Shown here: one piece after another, positions 40,815 through 51,689 of the stretch
Numbering within the stretch: the first letter of the stretch is position 1
Layout of the letters: each line of letters opens with the position of its first letter
NCBI GenBank assembly: GCA_028571685.1
Contig: CM053142.1
Location: forward strand, 123,682,796 to 123,746,795
DNA from: Heterohyrax brucei
Taxonomy: Eukaryota; Chordata; Mammalia; Hyracoidea; Procaviidae
Reading direction: 5' to 3'
DNA: 64,000 bases
Notes under the pieces: model-generated
Databases searched by the model: none
What the model saw: the letters and a program-made list of their open reading frames with translations, nothing else
What the model was told of the DNA's origin: nothing
Program-made: the position numbers and the translations under genes

Positions 40815-41900
40815 GTAAGAGCCAACATGGTGCTATAAAAAGAAGCACCATCTCATCCCTCTGGAGCAAAGAACTGAAAAAACTAAGTCCATGAAAGTGT
40901 CAGTCATGGAACCCTGAGCATCAAATGAAGGGATAAAGAACTTGATAAAGCACAGAAGGGAATAAGAAACTGACAGAGAACAAGGAGAACCACAGAGTGG
41001 AGGTTCCCTACCGGCTAACACAGCAGGGATTCTCCATCTTGGACTATAGCCACTCTATGGAGCAACTCCATGAAGCTTCTAGCAGAAGACAGAACGCCTG
41101 GTAACCAGGGATACATACTTTGCCACCCATAAACCCCCTTCCATCTGTGCAGCTCCCACTGGTTTCCAACAAGCCATGGTCACTTGACAAGCTCACTGCC
41201 ACTTGTTCCAACAGGCCCCCACCAGCTGGCTTTTTTTTTTCTGTTTCTTCATTTTTTTTTCTTTTTTCTTCACTTCCTTTCTTTCCTTTGTTCTGCACAG
41301 CTAGCCATGTGTGTCATCCTCTCCCCTTCCTAATAGGCTGTGTCATACTGTTTGGCTAGAGAATCACCAGTGCACAGCTTCCCTTGGATCCTCACTGCCC
41401 TCACTGGCAGGCCTCACTGGTATATGGCATTGTTGGGTCTATTCTGTCCTCAATCACCAATCCTACTGCTCCTGCATTTTACTTTTTTCCCTTTTATTTC
41501 TCTCTCTTCTTTTTTGTATCCACTTAACTCCACATATCAGATCCTCTACCTTCCCTTCAGTCTATCTGCACCAAGCTCCAAGAACACACTCTCAAGCAGC
41601 ACTAACACGGTCCCCAGACTTTACCCTACACCTCAATCCCAGTTCATGCCACAAACTACCCAGTCGCTACCCCAATGGCCCTGTTCTGCTGTACTACAAT
41701 CAAGCACCTGACCCCACCTACCAGGACACGATGATAATAAGTATCATGTCCACAGACAAGGAAGCAACAAAACGTGCCCAATTGCATATTCAGACAAAAC
41801 AAAACAAAACAAAACAAAACAGAATAACAAAGCAAGACAAAACAAATGAATCTGTAATCAACAAATAAAATAGTTCCTGAATTTCCCAGAGAGAGTCAAC
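40815..41900 (+). mobile_element. L1 5'UTR (start of a near full-length L1)
   Basis: The start 'gagccaacatggtgctataa', then 'caccatctcatccctctgga' and 'gcaaagaactgaaaaaacta', is a typical L1 5' beginning. It includes a pyrimidine-rich stretch near 41228-41290 and an AAAAC repeat at 41797-41822. Two overlapping long plus-strand frames occur here: 41311-41868 (185 codons) and 41340-41711 (123 codons). Both are rich in Ser, Leu, Pro and Thr, have no domain I recognise, and lie upstream of ORF1. Confidence 0.75.
41797..41822. repeat. (AAAAC)n repeat
   Basis: Five adjacent AAAAC units lie in the L1 5'UTR. Confidence 0.95.
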
Positions 41901-42903
41901 AATATCAGAATATATTTTTTTAAAAAACAGGACAAGATGGTTCCCAAAGTGATCAAAATAAAACACCAGATAACCTTCCAGTAAAAGAAAACGCATTCTC
42001 ACTGACAGAGAATTCAAAACTCTAATATTTAGAGTCCTCCAATAGATGATGAAAATTGTAGACAAAAATAAAGGAATAACAGACAAAATCATGGAAAATA
42101 CTGACAAAGTTAGAGAAAACACTAACAAGGCAATGGAAGAATTCAAGAAAATAATATAAAAAAAAAGGCAAAATTAATAATTAGAAATCATGCAAAATCA
42201 GCAATTAGAAATCCAAAAAATAAAAGATTTCAGAAATGGGCAGTACAATAAAAGCTTTTGGTGGATAATCTAAAACACTAGAAGACAGGATAAGTGAAAC
42301 TGAAGGCAAATCCGAGACACCACATTGTTTGTGGAAAAATCAGAGAAAAGAATCAAGAAAAATTAATAAACCCTGAGGGTGATATGTGATACAAAAAAAA
42401 AACAAAAAATAATACAAAACTAAAGTCACAGAACCTGGAGAGGAATCAGAAAACACCAGAGAAATCACTAAAGATTTGCTGACAGAAAACTTTCTTAATA
42501 TTCTGAAAGACATCCAAGAAGGCCAAAGAACCCCACATAGGATAGACCCTAGAAGAAAATCATCAAAGCGTATCATAATCACACTTCCTAAAACCAAACA
42601 CAAAAAGAATCTTGAGAGTAGCTCAAGAAAAATGAAAAGTCACATACAAAATGGAGACAATAAGACTAAACCCTAATTATGTGGGAGAAACCATGCAAAC
42701 AAGAAGGCAATGGGATCACATATATAAAATCCTGCACAAACAATTGCCAACCAAGAATAATATATTTTGTAAAACTCTTGCTCAAACCTGATGGTGGAAA
42801 TGTGACATTTCTGGATAAAAGAAATAGAGAATATATAAAAACCAAACCAAACTTAATAAAAATCATTGAAGTAAGTCTTTCTATTAGAGAACCAGCAATA
42901 TAA
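41901..42903 (+). pseudogene. L1 ORF1 remnant
   Basis: The decayed ORF1 of the L1 at 40815-46202. The best-preserved part spans two frames: 42476-42676 with LTENFLNILKDIQEGQRTPH and RIIITLPKTKHKKN (the family's 'ENFP.I..D..I.EA.RTP.R.DP.R..PRHIIIKL.K.K' region), then 42679-42903 with TNNCQPRIIYFVKLLLKP (the C-terminal domain). The change of frame between them and several upstream stops show it is dead. ORF1p normally binds L1 RNA as a trimer. Confidence 0.82.
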
Positions 42904-43656
42904 TTAAACAACCAGTATCTAGGACACAGGACAGCCCAGTCAGATAACAACCTAGGTAATGAATTCTCAAGGATCAAACAAAAGAAAATGAATTACAACA
43001 GGGAACCAGAGGTCAGTCTGTAAACAACAAGAATGTCAGAACAATAAAAGAGGGAATAAACAGTGTAGATATAGAACTTCTAAAGGAGAGGAAGTCAGGG
43101 AGATAACAAATAATAAGACTGGTTTAATCTTAGGAAGACAAGGGTAAATTTCAAGGTAACTACAAAGAAAGCAAATAAATCTGCTCAGCAAAATAAAGGA
43201 AAACAGTCTCAATAAAAAAAATTAAGCTACAAATACAAATGAAAAAGAAATCCACAAGCTGAAAGAATTGAGCACAAGAAAGTAAAAGGAACAAAGAGAA
43301 TGTTAGCACTACAAAAGAAAAAAAAGCACTACAAAATACTAGCAACAAACTCACACCTATCGATAACCACAATAAACATAAATGGCTTAAGTGTGCCATA
43401 GAGAATGACAGATTGGATTAACAAAACCACACATCAATACGCTGTCTACAAGAGACATACTTTAGAAACAAAGACATGAAAATAATTTAAAAATCAAATT
43501 ATTGGAAAACGTATTGAGCAAACAGCTACCAAAAAAATAAAAAAACAGAAGTAGTAATGCCAAGCTCAGATACATTTAAAAAAAAAAAATCCATCATAAA
43601 AGACAAAAATAGTACACTATAAAATGATTAAAGGGACAATCCCCAGTGAGATATAA

Positions 43657-43698
43657 AGCCAAGCCAAGTTCCGTTGAGTCGGATCTGACTCAAACAAA
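43657..43698 (-). mobile_element. SINE/RTE tail fragment with (AAGCC) end, minus strand
   Basis: The sequence 'aaagccaagccaagttccgt' then 'tgagtcggatctgactcaa' is the reverse form of the tail seen at 9838-9881. It lies within the L1. Confidence 0.65.
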
Positions 43699-43839
43699 AC
43701 AAATATCTATGTATCCTATGACAGAACTCCAAAATACAGAAAACAAATTCCAGCAGCACTGAAAAGAGAGACAGACAGATACACAAAAATGGTAGGAGCC
43801 TTCAACGTACCACTCTCAGTAAAGGACAGAACATCTAGA

Positions 43840-43993
43840 AAGAAACTGCCACCAAGTTGTTTCCAACTCACAGTGACCCTATAGGACAGAGTAGAACTGC
43901 CCCATAGAACTTCCAAGGAGTGTCTGGTGGATTCAAACTGCCAGCCTGTTTGGTTACCAGCCATAGCACTTAACCACTACACCAGGGTTTCCA
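43840..43993 (-). mobile_element. AfroSINE inside L1 ORF2
   Basis: Reversed tail 'aaactgccaccaagttgttt', near-consensus body 'ctataggacagagtagaact', head 'aaccactacaccagggtttc'. Confidence 0.93.
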
Positions 43994-44841
43994 ACAAAGA
44001 TACAGAAGAGCTAAAGAGCACAATCAGCCAAAGTGACCTCCTAGACATAAACACAACACTTGATCCTGCAGCTGCAAAGTATACATTCTTTTCCAATGCA
44101 TACTGAGTGTTCCAGAAGAGACCACATCTTGGGTCACAGAGCAACCCTCAACAAGATCCAAAACACTGAGATAACAAAGAACATCTTCTGTGAGCACGAT
44201 AAAAGCAGAAATGAATGACAAGAAGAATATGGAAAAATAACAAAATACATGGAAACTGGGTAACACCTGCTTTAAAAATCACTGGGTAATATAAAAAAAA
44301 ATCTAAGAGTAAATGAGAACAAAAGTACACTATACTTAAACCTTTGGGACATGGCAAAGCCAGTGATCAAAGGCCAATTTAGATCAAATAGCCAACACAT
44401 CAAAAAAGAAGAAAGAGATAAAATCAGGAGATTAGCTATACAACTCAAACAAAGATTAAGAAAACAGAAAAAGAAGCCCACACTCACAGGAAGGAAATAA
44501 TAAAGATCAAAGTAGAAATAAATGACATAGAGAATAGAAGAAGAATAGAAACAATCAATAAAACCAAAAGTTGGTTCTTTAAAAGGATCAACAAAATGGA
44601 CAAATTGCTAGCCAAACTGACAAAAGAAAAACATGAAAGAAGCAAATAATACAAATAAGAAATGAAATAGGCAACACTAAAACAGAACCAACTGAAATAA
44701 AAAGAAGCACAGCATAGAAAATCTAGAGAAAATGGACAAATTTCTAGAAACACACTACCTATCTAAACTAACACAAACTGAACAGATCAATAACAAGAAA
44801 TTTAAAAGGTAACTGGAAAAAAAAAAACTCCCCAAACAAAA

Positions 44842-45027
44842 ATGTACTTCCAGAGATGGCTTCACTGGAGAATTCTATCAAACATTCAGAGAAGAGCTTA
44901 CACCTGTACTACTCAACTATTTCAGAACATAGAAAAAGGGACACTTCCAAATTCATTGTATGAAGCCAGCATAACCTTGACACCAAAACCAAGCAAACAT
45001 CACAAAATAAAGAACATTAGGGACTAA
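44842..45027 (+). pseudogene. L1 ORF2 reverse-transcriptase fragment
   Basis: A 61-codon frame ends in TLPNSLYEASITLTPKPSKH, the conserved L1 RT segment 'LPNSFYEASI.LIPKPDKD'. The frame then closes where the family continues to 'NYRPISL'. The segments downstream are in other frames. Confidence 0.85.
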
Positions 45028-46202
45028 TATTTCTAATGGATGCAGACGTAAAAAGTGTCAACAAAATTCTAGACAATAAAATTCAGACCTATTAAAAAAA
45101 TAATAATATACTATAATGCAGCTGGATTCATACCAGGAATGCAAGACGGTTCAACACTAGAAAATCAATGAATATAATCCACTACATAAATAGAACAAAA
45201 TAATTCCATGATCATCTTAATCCACACAGAAAAGGCATTTGATAGTCTAACACCCATTCCTTATAAAAACTTTCATTAAAATAGGTACAGAAGGGAAATT
45301 CCTTAACATAATAAAGGGCATCTATGAAAAACTAACAGTAGACATCATTCTTAAGATGCAGAGGCTGAAAACATTCCTGGTGAAAACAAGAACAAGACAA
45401 AGATATCCTTGATCAATATTCCTATTAATTATTGTGCTGGAAGTCCTAGCAAGAGAAATAAGGCAAGAAAAAGAAATAAAAGGCATAAGAATTTGTAGGA
45501 AGAAGTAAAACAATCCTTTATCTACATATAATATGATACTATACACAAAGAACCCAGAGCACAACACAAGAATACTACTGGAACTAATAGTAAGACTCAG
45601 CAGAGTAGCAGGGTACAAGCTAAACACACAAAAATCAGGTGGATTCCTTTACACCAATGATGAAAACTAGGAAAAGAAAACCAGGAAAGCAACACCATTT
45701 ATAGTAGCTCCTAAAAAAATAAATCAGTTGGAAATAAATCTCACCAGGGACACAAAAGACCTATACAAGAAAAATGACAAAATGCCATGCAAAGAAACCA
45801 AATGAACTACCATGCTCATGAACAGATTGTCTCAACATTGTGAAATTGTTAATGATACCACAAATAATCTACAAATCCAATGCCATCTGAGTCCAAATAC
45901 CAACAGCATTCTTTAATGAGATGGAAAAAACTTATCATTAACCATATATCAAAAGGAAAGAGGCCCTGGATAAGTAATGCTTTATTGAAGAACAAAGTAA
46001 GATTTGAACTAGCTGACCTCGGACCTTAATATACAGCTGCTACAGCAGTCAAAACAGCTTGGTACTGATATAACAACAGAGACTTCGATAAATGGAACAG
46101 AATCAAGAACCCAGATGTGAATGCATCCATCTGTGGACACCTGATCTTTGATAAAGTCCGAAAATCCATCAAGTGGATAATATATAGTCTTTTTAACAAA
46201 TC

Positions 46203-46605
46203 TGTACATTCCAAGCTCCAATTACTAGTGGATATATGCAGCTGTTTCTTCTCATTTTGAATCATGCCACATCAGAAAATGAATGACCTGAATGCTTTAC
46301 TCCGTCCTCCTATCAAGGACAAACCTATTTTAAGCTGGCGGTACTATCTCAGTCATATTTTGAGCACTATCCAACCTGAGGGGCTCATCTTCCAGGATTA
46401 AATCGAACTATGTTCTGCTGCTATTCATGTTGTCACTGGCCAGTACTTTTAGAAGTAGATCACCAGATGCCTCTTCCTAGTCTGCCTTTTTGAAAGCACC
46501 GCTGAAAACTGTCCACCAATGTGACCCTGCTGGTATTTGAAATGCTAGTGGCATAGCTTGCAGGATCACAGCAACACACAAGCCCCAGCAATATGACAAA
46601 ATTGA
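46203..46605 (-). mobile_element. RTE LINE internal segment, minus strand
   Basis: 'gcagctgtttcttctcattt', 'gaatcatgccacatcagaaa', 'ccaacctgaggggctcatct' and 'tgcctcttcctagtctgcct' are typical minus-strand BovB-like RTE text from the 5' part of the element, upstream of the segment present at 34043-35770. It has no 3' end and sits at the broken end of the L1. Confidence 0.82.
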
Positions 46606-47309
46606 GATGAGTGGTGGAATTCAAAAAATACAAATAAAAAAATAATAATAATAACATTTCTGATATACCTCCTTCTGTTTTTCTCCTAAAAATGTACATA
46701 CAGAAATGCTTTGTAAAAATAGTACTAAACACTACTAGCTACTGTATAACCTACTTTTAAAATTTCATCATGGTCAGGGTTGCAGAGTATTCCATTAATT
46801 ACCTATATAATGTATTTAACACCCAATTATCAGAAAATCAGGTCTTTTTTAAACTATTATTAATAATATTGTGATAAACAGCACATTTATAAACTGTATT
46901 GATTTCGTATATATACATTGTCTCATTGATTTAACTGATTTTGCATTTTTTTAGTTTACAAGTTTTCCTCAGTGGAACGTTTAGTTCTGTAGTTGCTGTT
47001 TACAAGATTCTTTTTTCTTACTCATTTTTCTAAGACTGTTTTATAAAGGGAGGGTATTAACTCTCTTTTTTGGTCCTAGATCCTGCACATTAAATCCTGG
47101 TTTGTCATTTGCCTCTTAATCAGTTTACAGAATTTCTGTTTTGCAAAACATTTCATTATTCAGATAGGCAAGCCTACTATTTTTTTTTCTTCTTTTATAG
47201 TTTTTCTCTTAGAGAAAGGTTAGAGAAGATTGTCTCAGTAATGAGACTGTGGTGCCTATTAGCCTCTAATTTTTTTCTAGTATTTTGGTTAACTTAGTTG
47301 TTTATGTAC
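46606..47309. other. Unique-looking AT-rich DNA
   Basis: Part near 46740-47050 may be an old L1 3'UTR remnant on the minus strand ('cagggttgcagagtattcca', 'tatataatgtatttaacacc') but this is uncertain. No gene. Confidence 0.35.
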
Positions 47310-47605
47310 AAATTATTTTGTTGTGATTAAATGAAAGTTTACAAATCAAGTGAATTTGCCACATAAAACCCCAAACAACTCCATCTATGAAACTCCATCT
47401 GCTCTGCCCACCCTGTGACACCACATTCACGTTTTCCACTCCTTATTTCCAGTATCCATTCAACCAACCCTCCTTCCCACCTCTCCACTCCTCTCCAAAA
47501 CGAAGCCAGTAGGACAGCCTTATATATGAGGACTGAGAATTACGTTCATGAACTCATCCTAGAAAAAGTGCTACATACTTCATTGCTGACTATCACTGTG
47601 GTCAC

Positions 47606-48131
47606 TGTCATGGATTGAGCTGCGCTTCCCTAAAAATGTGTATAGCATCTTGAATGGGCCATGATTCCCAATGTTTGATGACGGTCTTCAATTTTGTGAT
47701 TTTCTTATGTTGTATATTAGAGGACTAGCTTGGGACTGTAACTCCCTTTATAAGGTCTCCTCCCTGCTCCATTATAAAGGGAATTTCCCTGGAGTTTGGT
47801 TTGCACCACCTTTTATCCTTTTATCCTACAAGAGATAAAAGGAAAGGGAAGCAAGCAGAGAGTTGGGAAACTCATACCATCAAGAAAACAGCACAGGGAG
47901 AAGAGACTGTCCTTCAGACCTGAGCTTCCTGCACCAAGATCCTCCCTGACCAAAGGCTGATGCAACACAAGGACTTTCCTCCAGAGCTGACAGAAGGAAA
48001 GTCCTTCCCCTACAGTGGACATCCTGAATGTGGACCTATAACCTCCTGGACTGTGTAAGAATAAATTTTCCTTTGTTAAAGTCATCCACTTTGTGATATT
48101 TCTGTTAGAGCAGCACTAGTTGACTAAGACC
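47606..48131 (+). mobile_element. MaLR-type (MLT1-like) solo LTR with 5-bp target duplication
   Basis: The LTR starts 'tgtcatggattgagctgcgc' and ends with 'ctttgtgatatttctgttag', 'agcagcactagttgactaag'. AATAAA lies at about 48060-48065. It is flanked by gtcac at 47601-47605 and 48132-48136, the five-base duplication expected of ERVL-MaLR elements. No internal sequence is present. A related LTR lies at 52016-52536. Confidence 0.85.
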
Positions 48132-48277
48132 GTCACCTCTGAAGTACTCCCAGTGGGAAGTCATGCACTGATGCCAGTGCCTAACTACCCTTCAAAACAG
48201 TTTTTGGAAGTCTTTCTGAAAGGGCCATCAGACCTGTCCTATTTCCCTTGATGTCCTGAATGTCATCCAATATTTTC

Positions 48278-48402
48278 CTTTCAATATTTCCTTCATCTTT
48301 GGGTAAAGAAAAATGTCAGTGGGGGCCAGATTAGGTGAGAAGGGAAGGTGTTCCAGTACAGTTATTTGTTTACTCATCAAAAATTCCCTCACAGACAATG
48401 AT
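48278..48402 (-). pseudogene. Mariner transposase fragment with third-Asp context
   Basis: On the minus strand about 41 codons are open: SLSVREFLMSKQITVLEHLP then FSPNLAPTDIFLYPKMKEIL. In mariner (DD34D) transposases the block 'PPYSPDLAPxDFxLFPxMK' holds the third catalytic Asp, kept here as the D of APTD. The preceding 'HDNAxxHxA' block with the second Asp is not readable. The frame ends in the inverted arm, so no full transposase can be made. Confidence 0.85.
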
Positions 48403-49512
48403 ACAATTAAGTTTACAAACTTGCCACCATACGGCCTTGTGCAATAGCCATTCCAGAAAGAGTTCCAACACTGCTTTCAAAGGTTGACTCGGTACACTAG
48501 TGTCAGTGCGTAGCTTCCCAAGGGGAGTACTTCAAAGGTGACCACAGTGGTACTGACCAATGAGGCATGGAGCACTTAGAACAAGTGATTTCGCAGGTTT
48601 GTTGGACCTTATATACATTAAACCGTAAAGCACACACACCACCTCCATCCCTCTGTGTCACCAAATCCAGTCTTTTCTTTTTCTGAAGTGTTTGGTTTCA
48701 GTATTGGTTTCAGCTCTGGACTAGCAGTAAGTCTACGGGGTCATAGTCTCAGGGGATCTTTGAGGTTGTCAAACCATCCAGTCTGGTCTTTTAATAGAGT
48801 TATAGATCTGCACACCTCTTTCTCTGATGTTATATCAGAAATCCTAGATGGTGTTCCCTGTCATGGCTGTCTTTAGGGTTGGCCAGGTACCATCTACTTC
48901 TTCTTCTCCTGCTGTTTTAGTCTCCCAGTCATGTGGGTACTTCTGATTCCTGGGCTCATTTTTTCTCATGTCTTTGATGTTCTCAGTTTTCATCTGTTCC
49001 AGTAGGGTTGAGACAGTTTTATCTTCCTTTAGATGGCAGCTTGATGGCTTTTAAGACCCCAGGTGCCACTCAACCAATATAGGGTGCAGAACACTTTCTC
49101 AGAAAAAAGACTAGCTATGCCAATGGACCTCGATGTCTTTTGAAAACATGGTTCCCAGACCCCTGTCCCTGCTACTCTGTCCTTTGAAATGTTGGGTTGA
49201 ATTTAGAAAATCTTTCAGTTTGTGCTGTAAACCAGTTATACTGGCCTGCCTTTTACTGTGTGCTGTCACTCCATTCACCTAACCAAATTCCTACCAACTA
49301 TCTAATCTGTGAAGAACCCTCTCTCTCTCCATACCCTTGTAGTCATCAAAGAGTATTTTCTTATGTGCATAAGTTTCTTCTTAACGTCTTATAATAGTGG
49401 TCTCTTACAATATTTGCCCTTTTGCAGCTGACAGATTTCACTTAGCATAATGCCTTCTAGTTGATATCAGGTTATAAGACATTTCCGAAAATCATCATTG
49501 TTCTTTATCATT

Positions 49513-49929
49513 TCATAGTGCTCCACTGTGTGTGTATGTGTGTGTATATACACACACACACATATATATACACGACAGTTTGTTTATCCATTCATCTGCT
49601 GATGGGCATCTAGGTTGATTCCATCTTTTTGCTATCATGGGAAGTGCTGCAATAAGCATTCGTATGCATGTATCTGTTTGTGTGACAGCTCTTATTTCTG
49701 TAGGATATATTCCAAGCAGTGGGATTGCTGGATCATATGGTATTTCTATTTCCAGCTTTTTATGAAAGCACCAAATTGCTTTCCAAAACGATTGTACCAT
49801 TTTACACTCCCACCAGCAGTGTAGAAGAGTTCCAATCGCTCCATGGCCTCTCCCGACATTTGTTGTTTTGTGTTTCTTGATCAGTGCCAATCTTGTTGGG
49901 GTGTGATGGTATCTAACTGTAGTTTTCAT
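49513..49929 (-). pseudogene. L1 ORF2p C-terminal fragment
   Basis: The 138-codon minus-strand frame reads KTTVRYHHTPTRLALIKKHK, then LLHCWWECKMVQSFWKAIW, then IPYDPAIPLLGIYPTEIRAV, which is the highly conserved ORF2 C-terminus with the cysteine-containing segment. It ends in a run coded by a GT/TA repeat, so the true ORF2 end is lost. This is the longest frame in the window with a recognisable protein family. Confidence 0.95.
49529..49572. repeat. Self-complementary GT/CA microsatellite
   Basis: A GT run passes into TATA and a CA run. Positions 49537-49558 are a perfect 22-base palindrome. Confidence 0.93.
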
Positions 49930-50264
49930 TTGGATTTCTCTAATGGCTAATTATCATGAGCATTTATTCATGTGTCCTTTTTTTGGCTACCTAGATGTCT
50001 TCCCTAGAGAAGTATCTGTCCATTATCTTTTGCCCACTGTTTAACTGGGTTATTTGTCTTTTCTTGTTGATATTTTACAGTACCTTGCAGATTACAGAAA
50101 TTAGATGTCAACCAGATATGTGGTTACCAAATATTTTTTTCCCAGTCTATAGGCAGTAATTTTAGTAATTTATATGTTTAACTCTCATCCTCCAACTTAA
50201 AACTGTATCCCTTTCTTTTCTTCTTTCTTTCCCCCCTTTATTTTAAGTTTTATTGGCTGTCATG

Positions 50265-50500
50265 TCAGTATAGCACTTTAGAATATGGACTCTACAGTCA
50301 CACAACCTAGGTTTGGATGCTGGTTTATTTACTGGCTTCTGACCTTGAGAAAATTGTTTCACTTCTCAGTGTCTGAGTTTCCTCATCTACAACACGGCTA
50401 TGATAAGTATACCTATGCTATCAGGTTTTTGTGAGAAATAAATAATATAAAAAGTATATAATAAGTCCTCAATAAAGGTTAGTTATGTTATCATAATTAA
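50265..50500 (+). mobile_element. MIR, nearly full length
   Basis: All main blocks are present: 'tagaatatggactctacagt', 'cctaggtttggatgctggtt', 'gagtttcctcatctacaaca', 'ggtttttgtgagaaataaat', 'agtcctcaataaaggttag'. Confidence 0.92.
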
Positions 50501-50544
50501 CACATCTATCCACCCATTCATATATTTATTTATAGAAATCTTAA

Positions 50545-50645
50545 AACTATTTACAGCTCACCTAGTGTATGCCAAGCATCATGCTATACACTGGGGATAG
50601 AATGATATGTCAGATGAGGAATCTGACTCCGGAAAGCCTGCATTT
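50545..50645 (+). mobile_element. Ancient L2-like repeat fragment
   Basis: 'gtgtatgccaagcatcatgc' and 'tatacactggggatagaatg' match a common old mammalian repeat. A better copy of the same type seems to lie at 54370-54910. Confidence 0.5.
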
Positions 50646-50659
50646 TAGAAGTGGCTATA

Positions 50660-50821
50660 AAAAACCACCCACTGCCAATGAGTCAGGTCTAACTTATAGT
50701 GACCTTAGAGGTCAGGGTAGAACTGGCCCATGGAGTTTCCAAAGAGTGCCTGGCAGATTTGAACTGTCAACCTTTTGTTTAGTAGACATAGCAATTAACC
50801 TACTACATCACCGGGATTTTC
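50660..50821 (-). mobile_element. AfroSINE, minus strand
   Basis: Reversed tail 'cactgccaatgagtcaggtc', body 'tcagggtagaactggcccat', head 'ccttttgtttagtagacata'. Confidence 0.9.
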
Positions 50822-51058
50822 TGTCAGAAATGGCTGTAGACAAAATAACAAAATTTCTGTGAGAAAACAACAGTATTTTGCAAAGAACAAACAAAAGAAA
50901 ATGATGCAAAAAAGTAAACAATACATAAAGAGCAAAAGGGCTTGGTACATGGAAAAGGGGTGAGAAACAACCATTTAAGGGCCGAGACACAGGACATTTG
51001 TGTGAGAGGGAAACCAAGCGCTGTATCTTAATAAAGATTTAAAAAAAAAAAAAAAAAA

Positions 51059-51198
51059 CTAGCTGGCACTGAGTCAACGACAACTTACAGCAACCCTATC
51101 AGACAGAGTAGGATTTCCAAGGAAAAGCTGGTAGATTTGAACTGCAAACCATATGGTTAGCAGCTGAGTTCTTAACCACTGTACACCACCGGGGCTCC
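51059..51198 (-). mobile_element. AfroSINE with internal deletion, minus strand
   Basis: Reversed tail 'ctggcactgagtcaacgaca', then 'cagacagagtaggatttcca' where about 20 bases of the body are missing, then head 'tatggttagcagctgagttc'. An A-run precedes it. Confidence 0.87.
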
Positions 51199-51217
51199 TT
51201 AAGGAGGATAAATATAA

Positions 51218-51380
51218 GCCAAAGCCAGTCCCATCGAGTCGATTCTGACTCATAGTGACCCTATAGGACAGACAGAGTAGAATTGCCCCATAGCATTTCC
51301 AAGGAGCTCCTGGAAGATTTGAACTGCTGAACTTTTGGTTAGGAGTCATAGCACTTAACCACTACACCACTAGCGTTTTC
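51218..51380 (-). mobile_element. AfroSINE, minus strand
   Basis: Close to consensus: 'ccagtcccatcgagtcgatt', 'gactcatagtgaccctatag', head 'cttttggttaggagtcatag'. It lies 20 bases from the previous SINE in the same orientation. Confidence 0.94.
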
Positions 51381-51689
51381 TTTAAGGAGAACAGGTATAA
51401 GTATATTTTAAAAACAAAAGAAAAACTACAGCGGTGAGATGACCAAGGTGGAGAATGGTACAGTGTGAGTTTAGAGAAGTACGGGAGTCCCGAGATGTAG
51501 CGATTAGTGAGCCAAAATAAGGAATTCAGATTTATTCTAAGTTCACCGGGCAGGCATCAAAGAGTTTCAACCACGGAAGAGCCAAGATCTGATTGAAGTC
51601 ATAAAAAGGTCATTTTGTCTATTTGGAAAAAAAAAAAAAAAAAAGGTTTAGAAAATGATAAGGATAAAAGCTGGAAATACATTTAGAAA

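Larger units (their letters stand above)
42904..46202 (+). mobile_element. L1 inter-ORF region and ORF2, truncated before the 3' end
   Basis: ORF2 blocks run in order: endonuclease-side text 'caatacgctgtctacaagag', then 'ccaaaagttggttctttaaa', 'gatggcttcactggagaatt' (start of RT), 'tgaagccagcataaccttga', 'cagctggattcataccagga', 'cacacagaaaaggcatttga' (RT motif F-D), 'aggtggattcctttacacca' and 'gcagtcaaaacagcttggta'. The element stops at about 46202 where a minus RTE piece begins, so the ORF2 C-terminus and 3'UTR are missing. With the 5'UTR and ORF1 it covers about 5.4 kb. Confidence 0.85.
47525..48613 (-). mobile_element. Palindromic mariner-derived element, copy 2, with nested LTR
   Basis: The left arm starts at about 47527 ('gaactcatcctagaaaaagt') and is cut by an LTR at 47606-48131, then resumes 'cctctgaagtactcccagtg'. 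The right arm, from about 48425 to 48611, is its inverted copy ('gcttcccaaggggagtactt', 'caatgaggcatggagcactt'). Between the arms on the minus strand is a transposase segment. TA lies at both edges. Without the LTR the element would be about 560 bases. Confidence 0.83.
47310..50170 (-). mobile_element. L1 3'UTR and ORF2 C-terminus, minus strand, with nested elements
   Basis: The left edge 'ttgtgattaaatgaaagttt' is the reversed 3' end. A mariner element interrupts at 47525-48613. The reversed 3'UTR continues with 'gatggcttttaagaccccag' and 'tagttgatatcaggttataa', and ORF2 with 'gctggatcatatggtatttc' and 'cagtgtagaagagttccaat'. The element is 5'-truncated at about 50170. It is among the better preserved L1 copies here. 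Confidence 0.93.
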
